Source: Oscillospiraceae bacterium
Lineage (GTDB): Bacteria; Bacillota; Clostridia; Saccharofermentanales; Saccharofermentanaceae
Direction of reading: 5' to 3'
Assembly: GCA_900176545.1 (NCBI GenBank)
Contig: FWXP01000012.1
Coordinates: 1 to 49,081, forward strand
Length of the DNA stretch: 49,081 nt
Shown: positions 8,508 to 16,430 of the stretch, piece after piece
How positions within the stretch are numbered: the first letter of the stretch is position 1
How the letters are laid out: each line of letters begins with the position of its first letter
Notes under the pieces: generated by a model
Databases searched by the model: none
What the model was told of the DNA's origin: nothing
What the model saw: the letters and a program-made list of their open reading frames with translations, nothing else
Program-made: the position numbers and the translations under genes

Positions 8508-9427
8508 GACTTACCGAAGATCTTCTTGATGAATGACTTGGGCTCAGCTTCAGAGCCGACACGCACATCCTTGATGGCATCGGAGATATCATGTCTTACC
8601 TCGGCGGGCCACTGTGCGATTATATCCTTCCTGTCCATTCCGTTTACCAGCTGCATTATGGAGATGATCACCATATAAAGGTCCTTCACGTTCTCCTCGC
8701 GTACCAGGGCGGTACTGTTCGGGAGCAGTGTTTCCCAACTCTTGCACACGCTCTCCCTCAAAGGCTTGGTGATTATATGAAATACGTTGTACTTCTCCTG
8801 TGCCATAGTAAGCACCTGCTTAGGCGTCAGGGCATCGTTCACGTCGATATCGCCGAATACGGTCGCTATCTGCTCGGAGGAAAGAGTCCTCTTGATATCA
8901 TCGTCGCCGATGGTGAACAGAAAGCCTTTCTTTCCTCTCTTATCGAAGGAATCGATCTTGGTATGCTTTGCTGCAAAATACCATACCAGAGGATCACCGC
9001 TGTCTCCTCTTCCGCGAAGTACCAGCCAGAGATCCAGAAGCTGCTCTACGATCCTGATATCAGCCTCGTACTGGGTCACCTGCAAGGGAGCGGGATCGCC
9101 GCAGTTACCGAAGGCCGCGCACATGACGTGAGGGTTGGTAACGGGATTCTTGTCGTAGATCTCGGTGATGGTCTTGTTCAATGAGCTCTGTGCTATCTCC
9201 TTAGCCAGGTATCCCATGGAACTCGTATCGTCAAAGGCGATTATGATAGGTGTCGACTCAGGTGAATCCGCACTGTCGACAGACTCTCTCATATTGATGT
9301 TCCTGGGGTCGTACTTTGGGTTCAGCTTAGTGTTCTTGAATATCTCGTTAACAGCTGTTGCGTGGCTTATGCCCCTGCTGTTACGAAGCTTGTCCCAATC
9401 CGATGCTCTGTAACTTCCGTATCCCAT
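8504..9427 (-). CDS. vWA-domain protein, copy 1
   Basis: A 307-residue cytoplasmic protein with no signal peptide or membrane segment. The von Willebrand A fold is marked by a MIDAS motif FDDTSSMG (D66, T68, S70) and a later TIGDDD. It is a paralog of the next gene upstream, sharing the N-terminal G.GSYRA.DW..LR.SR.IS block, the MIDAS at the same residue number, WYFA..HTK and FDKRGKKG. Such domains usually bind a partner through a metal ion and organise protein complexes or stress-signalling modules such as TerY. Its stop overlaps the PurA-like start by 4 bp. The gap to the upstream vWA stop is 18 nt and holds the ribosome site. Confidence 0.85.
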   Translation of the reverse strand: MGYGSYRASDWDKLRNSRGISHATAVNEIFKNTKLNPKYDPRNINMRESVDSADSPESTPIIIAFDDTSSMGYLAKEIAQSSLNKTITEIYDKNPVTNPHVMCAAFGNCGDPAPLQVTQYEADIRIVEQLLDLWLVLRGRGDSGDPLVWYFAAKHTKIDSFDKRGKKGFLFTIGDDDIKRTLSSEQIATVFGDIDVNDALTPKQVLTMAQEKYNVFHIITKPLRESVCKSWETLLPNSTALVREENVKDLYMVIISIMQLVNGMDRKDIIAQWPAEVRHDISDAIKDVRVGSEAEPKSFIKKIFGKS

Positions 9428-9445
9428 TATTTGTTCCTCCCGAAC

Positions 9446-10363
9446 TTAAAAACTTATCGTATTGCTCTTACCTGTCTTTATCTCTATATGAGACAATGAC
9501 CTGGCAAGCCGCTCAGCGATATCCTGGTCCATCTCCTTCAGCACGTCGTTATGTGACTTGCCGCTTCGAAGGCGCATTATCGCCACAAGAAGGTTAGACA
9601 ACAAGGATATATCCTTCTTGTCTATGGGGGCACTCTTTCCCGGGATAAGATCATTCCAGTAAGATGCCACAAGTCTGTCCCGATCCCTTCCGTTCTCTAT
9701 ATAGATATGAAAGATATCGTACTTCTTTTGAACCTCCCAGAGGAGCTCCTCGTTGGACAGATTGTAAGGAATATCGTCTCCGAAGGCCTTCCTGATCTCC
9801 GCTACGGAAAGATACGGATGGCACTTGTCGTCACCTATGGTAAAGAGCACACCCTTCTTGCCGCGCTTATCAAAGCAGTCCGTCTTGGTATGCCTTGAAG
9901 CGAAATACCACAGAAGGTTATATGACTCGCCCTCGTTGCCGCCTCCGCCTCCTTCAAGGCAAAGTGTCATGAGCTGGCTTACCATCCTGATATCCGATTC
10001 GAACTGCGTCACCTGAAGAGGTGTCACATCGCTCTTGACATCACCTATGGCTGCGCACAGCACCTGAGGGTCGGTAACCGCCTTATTCCTCAATATAGTA
10101 ACGATCATGTCGTTCAAAGCGTTGCGTGCGATCTCACCTGCCAGATAACCCATGGATGCAGTAACGTCAAAACCTATGATCACCGGAGTAGACAAAGGAG
10201 AATCGGGATTGTCCCTGCTCTCTCTTATATTGATAAGATCGCTCCTGTTATCCGTCCTGGCGGCACGGCTGTCGAAGATCTGGGCTTCGGTAGTATCACC
10301 TGATATCTTCCTGCTGGACCTAAGAGCCGCCCAGTCCGCGGCGCGATAGCTTCCTCTTCCCAT
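9446..10363 (-). CDS. vWA-domain protein, copy 2
   Basis: A 305-residue cytoplasmic vWA protein, paralogous to the gene at 8504-9427. It opens MGRGSYRAADWAALRSSR, carries the MIDAS motif FDVTASMG (D66, T68, S70), then shows LLWYFASRHTK, FDKRGKKGVLFTIGDD and a Gly-rich loop (EGGGGGNEG) absent from copy 1. Its start overlaps the stop of the pseudokinase-like gene by one base (TGATG), so the two are coupled. Two non-identical vWA proteins in one operon suggest a hetero-oligomeric assembly. No enzymatic function is expected from the fold itself. Confidence 0.85.
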   Translation of the reverse strand: MGRGSYRAADWAALRSSRKISGDTTEAQIFDSRAARTDNRSDLINIRESRDNPDSPLSTPVIIGFDVTASMGYLAGEIARNALNDMIVTILRNKAVTDPQVLCAAIGDVKSDVTPLQVTQFESDIRMVSQLMTLCLEGGGGGNEGESYNLLWYFASRHTKTDCFDKRGKKGVLFTIGDDKCHPYLSVAEIRKAFGDDIPYNLSNEELLWEVQKKYDIFHIYIENGRDRDRLVASYWNDLIPGKSAPIDKKDISLLSNLLVAIMRLRSGKSHNDVLKEMDQDIAERLARSLSHIEIKTGKSNTISF

Positions 10364-11313
10364 CAGGAGTCCTCCTTGCCGTATACGTCGGAATCCGTGG
10401 TCTCCATCTTGATGAACTTTCTCTTACCGAATGCCCTTATCAGCATATCGTCCCAATAAGCGAAGTCTTCGTATGCGTCGACCCTGGGAGACGATCTTAT
10501 GAATTCCAGAAGTGCCTTGGGCGTATCCTCGGTGACCTTATCGGTCTTAAGCAGCGCCTCGGCCGTCTTTCTTAATCCTAGAAGGTTATCAGCGGAAGAT
10601 AAGAGCTCACCTTTTACATCTCTCGTATTCATCCTCTCTACATCCCACCAGTTGCAGTAAAGGCAGGCAGTATGGTTGTTGGGATTGATGTATACGGAAT
10701 CAAGGCTTATATCGGGATGTACGAGTCCGTTATATTCCAGAACGCAGCACAGGTTCTCGAGCCTGCTTATGACCCATGCGATATGTCTTCCGCCAAGCTT
10801 GCCGAAGAGCCTTAAAGGGTACTCGCCCTCCCTCTTGTTGATGACTACGAGCATCGTGCCGTCATCCAGGACGAAGGCACCCGTTACCCTCGGAAAGAAG
10901 TCGGAGAGCGTTCTTGTATCTGCGGAAGGATAGTCCAGTGAAGATACCATCTTCCTCATATACTCTGCCTTATGTCCCTCACCTTTCCTGAAGTGAAATG
11001 CGATATTTCTTCTGGTGACATAGACATCACAACATTTATCCGAATAGGAATAGAGATAGCGAAGCTCAATATTCTGACCTTCCGTCGTAGCGAAAGTTAT
11101 GACACTCGCGTTGTCCCAAAGCCTGTCGTCTCTTTCCTTGCTGTTCTCATCCTTGGCGGAGGATTCCACCATCTGTCTGTAGAAGGTCTTGTAGTAATCC
11201 GTATCCTTGTGATCCAGCACATAGGATGTACCGCAGTATCTGCAGTAGGCTGTCATGGAAGATACATCATATACCATGATTCCGCCGCAGTTCTTACAAC
11301 TAAGATCGCGCAT
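10363..11313 (-). CDS. Zinc-ribbon protein with protein-kinase-like (probably inactive) domain
   Basis: A 316-residue protein, first gene of the operon. Residues 6-27 form a zinc ribbon (CKNC and CRYC, Cys 6, 9, 24, 27). The central and C-terminal part resembles a kinase C-lobe: HPDISLDSVYIN (200-211) sits where HRDxKxxN would be, followed after a short loop by LYCNWWDV in place of the DFG segment. The catalytic-loop Lys and Asn are both Ser, so phosphotransfer is doubtful and a pseudokinase scaffold is more likely. The pairing of kinase-like, zinc-ribbon and vWA proteins recalls TerY-type modules. The kinase assignment is a by-eye inference from a few motifs; the zinc ribbon is clear. Confidence 0.6.
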   Translation of the reverse strand: MRDLSCKNCGGIMVYDVSSMTAYCRYCGTSYVLDHKDTDYYKTFYRQMVESSAKDENSKERDDRLWDNASVITFATTEGQNIELRYLYSYSDKCCDVYVTRRNIAFHFRKGEGHKAEYMRKMVSSLDYPSADTRTLSDFFPRVTGAFVLDDGTMLVVINKREGEYPLRLFGKLGGRHIAWVISRLENLCCVLEYNGLVHPDISLDSVYINPNNHTACLYCNWWDVERMNTRDVKGELLSSADNLLGLRKTAEALLKTDKVTEDTPKALLEFIRSSPRVDAYEDFAYWDDMLIRAFGKRKFIKMETTDSDVYGKEDS

Positions 11314-11365
11314 ATCCCTAACCCCTTAAAAGCTTAGTTTTTCTTAACTTCTAATATAACAAAGA

Positions 11366-11387
11366 ACCGGATGGAATGCCATCCGGT
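11366..11387 (-). terminator. Terminator after the third lipoprotein
   Basis: ACCGGATGG/CCATCCGGT, a perfect 9-bp stem with a 4-nt loop, lies between the lipoprotein stop at 11420 and the pseudokinase start at 11313. On the minus strand it is followed by TCTTTGTTAT. Nearly the same hairpin follows each of the two neighbouring paralogs. Confidence 0.8.
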
Positions 11388-11419
11388 CCCTATATCTTAT
11401 CCCTTACTTTTCATGCTGC

Positions 11420-12517
11420 TTAAGTGGCTGTGGAGAACGCTCCGATAATGTCATCTGTATATGCCTGATCTGTGGTCGCGATAACCAGCAGATAGCAGAC
11501 ATCTTCATCACCGAAAGCTACGATATAGATCTCCGCATGATATACGGAGTCAGAGTCTTCTGTTATCCATCTTGCAGGATAAGCCGTGCCGCCTATAATG
11601 AATTCAGTATCCGGATTCTGGTAGATATATCCGTAAGACTCATCCCAGTCGCTGAAAGTCTCCGCGATAAACTGATCCATTACGGCAGCTCCATAGGTAG
11701 GATCGTAACCGCATACACCTTCTGTCGTTATCCCGTACATGTAAAAATCAGTATCCTCATCAACAAAATAGCCGCACCAGATATCGACGTCATTACGTAA
11801 GCTCCTGTCCTCGACTTCAACACCTTCGGAAACAGTAACCAGAAGATCGGTCCCGGGAAGGGTATAAGTATCGCCTTCGCCGATAGTTCTGTGATTCGGA
11901 TCGCTGAGATCTATCACCCCGCCTTCATCTTCTTCCTGCTCTTCAGTTCCTTCTATGACCGCAGGTTCATCTTCGATGACGGGTTCTTCTTCCGGCTCCT
12001 CATGAAATTCTATCTCCTCATCCGCATAAGGATAGAGCTTCTCGATATCTCCAAGGTTCATGAAGAAGATATCCGATCCATCCTTATAGAACAGCATGGT
12101 TATGGTAACTTCGATAAGATCACTTGAATCCTGTATGCCGTTCTCGAAGTCATCTGCCGATACGATGCTCTCATCTTCAAGGACCGCCTCATGATCTACA
12201 AAAGAGAATGTGACATCGATGCTGTAATTCGTCTTGTCGATCTTCTGAAGGCTGTCCGCATCGATCTCATATGCAAGAGTGTCCGCGACCATCTCTTTGG
12301 CTTCATCTTCGCCTATCATGTCAAAGATCTCTTCCAATGCCTCATCTTCGAATCTGGATGCATCCATGAGCTTATCGTAGTCACGAACCTTCACATCCCC
12401 GCATATATTCGCGGCCAGCTCAGGTATCTGATCCATGGTCTTATCTGCGCACGAGCATAACGGCATCAGCATAGATGCCGTCAGCAGGAGCGCCACAGCC
12501 TTTGTTGATCTTCTCAT
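11420..12517 (-). CDS. Secreted lipoprotein, tandem paralog 3
   Basis: A 365-residue protein. The N terminus has a lipoprotein signal (MRRSTKAVALLLTASMLMP, then LCSC as lipobox) that places it on the outer face of the membrane. It is homologous to the two upstream genes: a first domain of about 130 residues with EIDxDSLxK and DVTF.(F/Y)VD, an acidic low-complexity linker, and a C-terminal domain that ends differently. The sequence is strongly acidic. No catalytic motif is recognised and function is unknown. AGGGAG lies upstream of the ATG. It has its own promoter-like TATAAT at 12585-12590 and its own terminator, so it is probably a separate unit. Confidence 0.8.
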   Translation of the reverse strand: MRRSTKAVALLLTASMLMPLCSCADKTMDQIPELAANICGDVKVRDYDKLMDASRFEDEALEEIFDMIGEDEAKEMVADTLAYEIDADSLQKIDKTNYSIDVTFSFVDHEAVLEDESIVSADDFENGIQDSSDLIEVTITMLFYKDGSDIFFMNLGDIEKLYPYADEEIEFHEEPEEEPVIEDEPAVIEGTEEQEEDEGGVIDLSDPNHRTIGEGDTYTLPGTDLLVTVSEGVEVEDRSLRNDVDIWCGYFVDEDTDFYMYGITTEGVCGYDPTYGAAVMDQFIAETFSDWDESYGYIYQNPDTEFIIGGTAYPARWITEDSDSVYHAEIYIVAFGDEDVCYLLVIATTDQAYTDDIIGAFSTAT

Positions 12518-12556
12518 CTTGATCTCCCTTCTTTATCTAACACACATCACATAAAA

Positions 12557-12574
12557 GGTTAACGCTTGTTAACC
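12557..12574. promoter_or_regulatory. Palindrome downstream of a -10 box, lipoprotein 3
   Basis: GGTTAAC-gctt-GTTAACC is a perfect inverted repeat with 7-bp arms. It begins 10 nt downstream of a minus-strand TATAAT (12585-12590), covering the expected transcription start. A similar core (TAAC-N4-GTTA) occupies the same place before lipoprotein 1. It is an operator candidate; the binding factor is unknown. Confidence 0.45.
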
Positions 12575-12600
12575 ACACGTGAAGATTATACATAAAAAGA

Positions 12601-12622
12601 TCCGGATGGTGTACCATCCGGA
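12601..12622 (-). terminator. Terminator after the second lipoprotein
   Basis: TCCGGATGG/CCATCCGGA, a perfect 9-bp stem with a 4-nt loop, lies about 30 nt after the stop of the gene at 12653-13807. On the minus strand it is followed by TCTTTTTATG. It sits immediately upstream of the next paralog's promoter. Confidence 0.85.
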
Positions 12623-12652
12623 CCTTAAAAAACTCTTAATCTTTATCTGCCG

Positions 12653-13807
12653 TCAGCCTTCGACAAGTGTGAAGTTCTCACCGAACGACGTGATATCGTC
12701 CATATTACGTGTCCTTATGTTGATCGTATAGTAGAAGTCGTCATTACCGATAAGGACGCAGAAGTGGTATATGATCTCGCCGTTGGACCTCGTGATCGTA
12801 GAGAGGATACCTTCGTATGTAACTCCGTAATATGTGACTTCCATATAGGAGATCTCATGTGATACATATCCGGGCTCACTCTCTGAGAAGAGATCGATAT
12901 TTCCGAAATGCAGTTCCCTCGCACTCTCGCTGTAGCAGCTCTCGTCAGTACCGTCTACGATAGAATAGTAATCCTCGTAAGTAGTACCCCAATAGCCTCC
13001 GAGCATGAAGAAGCAGTCATCGACACCGTTGTAATCAAGTCCGCTGATGGGAGCATCCTCAGGTACCGTAAAGAGGATATTCGTGTTAGGAAGAAGATAC
13101 TGCTCGCCGTCGATAAGATATGGAGCAGGATCGGGATAGTTATCATTATCCCATACTCCGCCGAGGTCGTACTCAGTAAGTGACGGAGTAGTATCGGAAG
13201 GCTCCGTATCTTCCGTAGCTTCCGTGATGTCGGAAGGATCGGCGGGAGACACGTTAAGGTCTCCGCTGGCGCCGCCGTTTACCGCGGGAGAGAGCTCCTC
13301 ATCCCAGTAAGGGAAAAGATCCTCAAGATCATCTATGTTCACGAAGAGGATATCGGAACCGTCCTTCTCGAACTCCAGCGTTATGGTCTCTTCATTGATA
13401 TCGTCGCTGTCCTTGACCATATCCTCGAACATGTCGACCGTAACGATCTCTTCTACATCAAGGACCTTCTCGTAGTCTACATAGGTGAACGTAACGTCTA
13501 CCGTGTAGCCGGTCTTGCCGTCCTTCTCAAGGCTGTCCTCGTCGATCTCATATTCGAGAGTCGAAGCGACGATCTCCCTGAAGCCGTCATCTTCGACACC
13601 TTCGAAGATCTCCTCCAGCTTGTCGTCACCGTCTTCAGTCATCTTGGAGAGCTTCTTGTAGTCAAGATCTGATGTATATTTGCAGACATCCTCTGCAAGA
13701 TCCAATACCTCGTCCATGCTCTTATCCTTAGTAAGATCGCAGGAGCAAAGAGATGTCATGACGGACGCTGCAACTAATACTGATATTGCTTTAGTAAACT
13801 TCTTCAT
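12653..13807 (-). CDS. Secreted lipoprotein, tandem paralog 2
   Basis: A 384-residue lipoprotein with signal MKKFTKAISVLVAASVMTSL followed by CSC as lipobox. It is very close to paralog 1 over the first 190 residues: both have the DEVLDLAEDVCKYT-type helix, DYKKLSKMTEDGDDKLEEIF, EIDEDSLEKDGKTGYTVDVT and TVDMFEDMV. A Ser/Thr/Pro/Glu-rich linker follows, and then a more divergent C-terminal domain that carries the sequence LPNTNILFTVPED. The conserved N-terminal half with a diversified C-terminal half suggests a shared surface role with changing ligand or partner. No enzymatic motif is visible. AGGGGATA precedes the start. Confidence 0.82.
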   Translation of the reverse strand: MKKFTKAISVLVAASVMTSLCSCDLTKDKSMDEVLDLAEDVCKYTSDLDYKKLSKMTEDGDDKLEEIFEGVEDDGFREIVASTLEYEIDEDSLEKDGKTGYTVDVTFTYVDYEKVLDVEEIVTVDMFEDMVKDSDDINEETITLEFEKDGSDILFVNIDDLEDLFPYWDEELSPAVNGGASGDLNVSPADPSDITEATEDTEPSDTTPSLTEYDLGGVWDNDNYPDPAPYLIDGEQYLLPNTNILFTVPEDAPISGLDYNGVDDCFFMLGGYWGTTYEDYYSIVDGTDESCYSESARELHFGNIDLFSESEPGYVSHEISYMEVTYYGVTYEGILSTITRSNGEIIYHFCVLIGNDDFYYTINIRTRNMDDITSFGENFTLVEG

Positions 13808-13854
13808 ACCTATCCCCTCTCATTAATTACTTCCATGGGTATTATACAAGAAAA

Positions 13855-13882
13855 ATATCCGGATGGAATACCACCCGGATAT
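13855..13882 (-). terminator. Terminator after the first lipoprotein
   Basis: ATATCCGGATGG and CCACCCGGATAT form a 12-position stem with a 4-nt loop; the single odd pair is a G-U wobble in the minus-strand transcript. It is followed by TTTTTCTTG. Its core matches the hairpins at 11366 and 12601. Confidence 0.85.
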
Positions 13883-13910
13883 CAGTTCTTATCTTATGTC
13901 AGACAACTTA

Positions 13911-15056
13911 TCAGACCAGTGAGAAGTTGGAACCGAAGTTCGAGATGAAGTTAAGATCAGAAGACTCCAGCATAACGATGTATGTCTCGTCCTGACTTCC
14001 GATCATGACAACATAGATATAGTAAGTAGATCCGTCGGTCCTGGTAACCGTAGCGAGCCTGCCGGGGAAATGCATATCACCTATGGTCATCTCAAGATCC
14101 GAGATATCGTAAGTCTCAACATCGTCCAAATATTCGATCTCTGTCTCGATCCTAGAATCCCTGAAGCCCAGCACGAACTCATCATCATAAGCAAAGCTCA
14201 AGAATGTTGAGATATAGTACGAATTCTCGTCGAAGTTGCCAGTAGCATGACCGCCTATCAGGAACGTATCATACTCAATACCGTCCATGAGGCACGAATT
14301 CATATTGTTCTCTGTAGGGACATTGAATACGATATTTGTCTCAGGGAGAAGATAGCATACATCTTCAACCGTAATATCTTCAGGATTCGGATAATCGGTA
14401 TTTGCAGCAGCTGTCGTAGCAGAAGGCGTTGTCTGAGAAGGTTCAGTCGTCTCGGAAGTCTCTGCTGCCGATGTCGTCGCAGTGGGCTCATCGTCATCTT
14501 CATCACCCGTATACTCTGCCACACCGTTGGTAATGACGCCGAGATCCTCATCACAGTAAGGGAAAAGATCCTCAAGTTCATCTATGTTAACGAAGATGAT
14601 ATCCGAATCGTCCTTCTCGAACTCCAGTGTGATGGTCTCTTCATTGACATCATCGCTGTCCCCGACCATATCCTCGAACATGCTCAGGGTAACGGGCTCT
14701 TCGACATCAAGGATCTTCTCGTAGTCGACATATGTGAATGTGACGTCTACCGTGTAGCCCTTCTTGCCGTCCTTCTCGAAGCTGTCCTCGTCGATCTCAT
14801 ATTCCAGAGTGGATGCGATGATCTCAAGGACCTCATCATCACCTACAGCTTCGAAGATCTCCTCCAGCTTATCGTCGCCGTCTTCCGTCAACTTGGAGAG
14901 CTTCTTGTAGTCAAGGTCTGCCGTATATTTGCAGATATCCTCGGCAAGGTCCAACACCTCATCCGTATCCTTGCCTCCGCCAAGATCGCAGGAGCAAAGA
15001 GATGTCATAACGGATGCCGCTACTAATACTGATAGTGCGCTTTTAAACTTCTTCAT
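13911..15056 (-). CDS. Secreted lipoprotein, tandem paralog 1
   Basis: A 381-residue lipoprotein, first of the three tandem paralogs. The signal peptide ends VMTSLCSC (lipobox Cys near residue 23). The N-terminal domain is nearly the same as paralog 2 (DYKKLSKLTEDGDDKLEEIF; EIDEDSFEKDGKKGYTVDVT). A Thr/Ser/Ala-rich linker (about residues 195-225) is followed by a C-terminal domain that includes LLPETNIVFNVPTEN, which matches the corresponding segment of paralog 2. Function is unknown. The start has AAAGGGAAT upstream. A TATAAT at 15105-15110 on the minus strand and a small palindrome (ATAAC-acgc-GTTAT, 15080-15093) suggest a dedicated regulated promoter. Confidence 0.82.
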   Translation of the reverse strand: MKKFKSALSVLVAASVMTSLCSCDLGGGKDTDEVLDLAEDICKYTADLDYKKLSKLTEDGDDKLEEIFEAVGDDEVLEIIASTLEYEIDEDSFEKDGKKGYTVDVTFTYVDYEKILDVEEPVTLSMFEDMVGDSDDVNEETITLEFEKDDSDIIFVNIDELEDLFPYCDEDLGVITNGVAEYTGDEDDDEPTATTSAAETSETTEPSQTTPSATTAAANTDYPNPEDITVEDVCYLLPETNIVFNVPTENNMNSCLMDGIEYDTFLIGGHATGNFDENSYYISTFLSFAYDDEFVLGFRDSRIETEIEYLDDVETYDISDLEMTIGDMHFPGRLATVTRTDGSTYYIYVVMIGSQDETYIVMLESSDLNFISNFGSNFSLV

Positions 15057-15079
15057 AACTATTCCCTTTCATATCGCGT

Positions 15080-15110
15080 ATAACACGCGTTATTACCAAC
15101 GGATATTATA
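15080..15110 (-). promoter_or_regulatory. Promoter element and palindrome of lipoprotein 1
   Basis: A minus-strand TATAAT lies at 15105-15110. About 11 nt further downstream is ATAAC-acgc-GTTAT (15080-15093), placed like the palindrome before lipoprotein 3. No convincing -35 box was found. The remaining part of the 296-nt divergent gap is occupied by the PadR promoter and operators. Confidence 0.4.
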
Positions 15111-15234
15111 CATTAATGCGCAAGAATGCATACCAAAAGTACGCCGCACATTTATAGCGGAATGCACAAATGCCGCCAATACTGCATTTCGGGCACTTTA
15201 TAAATTCTTTACCATACTTTCTGCACGAAATGCA

Positions 15235-15290
15235 TTGACTTTTATATCGGAAGCCGATATACTCAGCTTACGATATATCGGTAGCCGATA
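15235..15290 (+). promoter_or_regulatory. PadR operon promoter with two operators
   Basis: TTGACT (15235-15240), a 17-nt spacer and TATACT (15258-15263) make a near-consensus promoter. An inverted repeat with 8-bp arms (TATATCGG-aag-CCGATATA, 15243-15261) fills the spacer and enters the -10 box. A second copy with 6-bp arms (TATCGG-tag-CCGATA, 15276-15290) lies just past the expected start. Both fit TATCGGnAGCCGATA. A repressor bound here would block RNA polymerase; the PadR encoded by this operon is the natural candidate (inference). Confidence 0.75.
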
Positions 15291-15352
15291 CAACGGAAGA
15301 CGATATAACGACAAACGATACAAATCAGATACAGAAAACGGAGGACAGGGAA

Positions 15353-15535
15353 ATGACAAAGAAGGCAGCAACAGGAATCATGGCAACAGGAGCTATCTTA
15401 GCAGCGATCGCAGGAGCAGTACTCATGATGAATGACAACATGGTATCAGGACTCGGACTTATCGTTACAACAAGCCTCGCACTCTCGATATACAACATCT
15501 ATAAGAACACAAAGGCAGCAAAGGAGAATAACTGA
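15353..15535 (+). CDS. Small hydrophobic membrane protein
   Basis: A 60-residue protein with GGAGGA 8 nt upstream of its ATG. It has two hydrophobic stretches (ATGIMATGAILAAIAGAVLM and GLGLIVTTSLALSIY) separated by NDNMVSG, so a two-span hairpin with both ends in the cytoplasm is likely. Its stop overlaps the PadR start by one base (TGATG). It is the first gene of the PadR-DUF2812-CPBP operon. Family not recognised. It may be a small partner of the membrane proteins downstream, but nothing in the sequence proves that. Confidence 0.75.
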   Translation: MTKKAATGIMATGAILAAIAGAVLMMNDNMVSGLGLIVTTSLALSIYNIYKNTKAAKENN

Positions 15536-15852
15536 TGCCACAGCAAGCACTTACGGAAGCGGTATTTTACATATTACTTTCGCTTATAGAGCCGCTTCAC
15601 GGATACGGAATAATCCAGAATGTGGGTGAACTTTCCGGCGGAAGGATAAAGCTCGCGCCGGGTACATTATACGGAGCACTGAACTCTCTTGTCGACAAGG
15701 GATGGATAGATGCCCTTCCGGAAAACCCCGAGAGCAGGAAGAAGGAATACGTTATCACAGGTGCCGGCAAGGCTGTTCTTAAAGACGAGATCGACCGTCT
15801 CGCCGAGCTTGTAGATAACGGAAGGAAGATCCTGGGGGAGGGCCTTATATGA
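15535..15852 (+). CDS. PadR-family transcriptional regulator
   Basis: A 105-residue winged-helix repressor of the PadR family: ALTEAVFYILLSLIEPLHGY, IIQNVGELSGGRIKLAPGTL and YGALNSLVDKGWID are characteristic. It is short, lacking a long C-terminal dimerisation domain, as in PadR subfamily 2. PadR proteins usually repress their own operon and release DNA on ligand binding or membrane stress. The two TATCGGnAGCCGATA palindromes at 15243-15290 are likely its targets. It overlaps the DUF2812 gene by 4 bp (ATGA), so the two are translationally coupled. That pairing is very common in Firmicutes. Confidence 0.93.
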   Translation: MPQQALTEAVFYILLSLIEPLHGYGIIQNVGELSGGRIKLAPGTLYGALNSLVDKGWIDALPENPESRKKEYVITGAGKAVLKDEIDRLAELVDNGRKILGEGLI

Positions 15853-16415
15853 GAAAGACCGAACACAAGCTCTTCTGGCTCTGGGAACTTCCCAAAGAAG
15901 AAGCCTGGATCAACGATATGGCTTCTCACGGATACGGTCTTGTTGATGTTGGAAGGATCAGGTACGAGTTCGAAGATATTGAGCCGGGCAAATTCAGATA
16001 TAAATCCCTCTTCCTCAAAGGATCTTACACTTCAGAGAAGATAAGAGATTTTATCAGATTCATGGAAGATATGGGGATAATGAACGTAGGTCATGTCTCC
16101 TACCCCGGGCGCACATGCGTATATTTCAGATATGAGAACACGGGAGAAGAACTTGAAGTATTCTCCGACCTTGATTCAAAGATCGAATACGAGAAGACTA
16201 TGTCCTCATATCTCGTATTCGCAGGAATCCTGAACCTGTTCGCATGGATCTACAATACGGCAGTATTCATCATGAACTGCATTCACGGACATCCTACATT
16301 CATCAGCTTCTTGTGCATCATTAACCTTGGACTTGCTATAGCGATGGCCATAGCGCTTGTAAGGATCAATAGAAAGATAAAGAAGCTGACACAAGAACGA
16401 GAGATACACGAATAA
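15849..16415 (+). CDS. DUF2812 membrane protein
   Basis: A 188-residue protein. The N-terminal half matches DUF2812: LFWLWELPKEEAWINDMASH, YGLVDVGRIRYEFEDIEPGK and FRYKSLFLKG. The C-terminal part has two membrane segments (about 116-138 and 145-167) and a basic tail. DUF2812 proteins are almost always encoded beside a PadR regulator and are thought to act with it in sensing at the membrane; the biochemical function is unknown. The start codon lies in the ATGA overlap with padR. The next gene begins 15 nt downstream, so this is operonic. Confidence 0.88.
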   Translation: MRKTEHKLFWLWELPKEEAWINDMASHGYGLVDVGRIRYEFEDIEPGKFRYKSLFLKGSYTSEKIRDFIRFMEDMGIMNVGHVSYPGRTCVYFRYENTGEELEVFSDLDSKIEYEKTMSSYLVFAGILNLFAWIYNTAVFIMNCIHGHPTFISFLCIINLGLAIAMAIALVRINRKIKKLTQEREIHE

Positions 16416-16430
16416 CAAAGGGAGGTTATT

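Noticed and set aside
14247..15026. Long plus-strand reading frame opposite lipoprotein 1
   Set aside because: It is antisense to a clear lipoprotein gene, has no ribosome site or family resemblance, and its length follows from the acidic codon pattern of the other strand.
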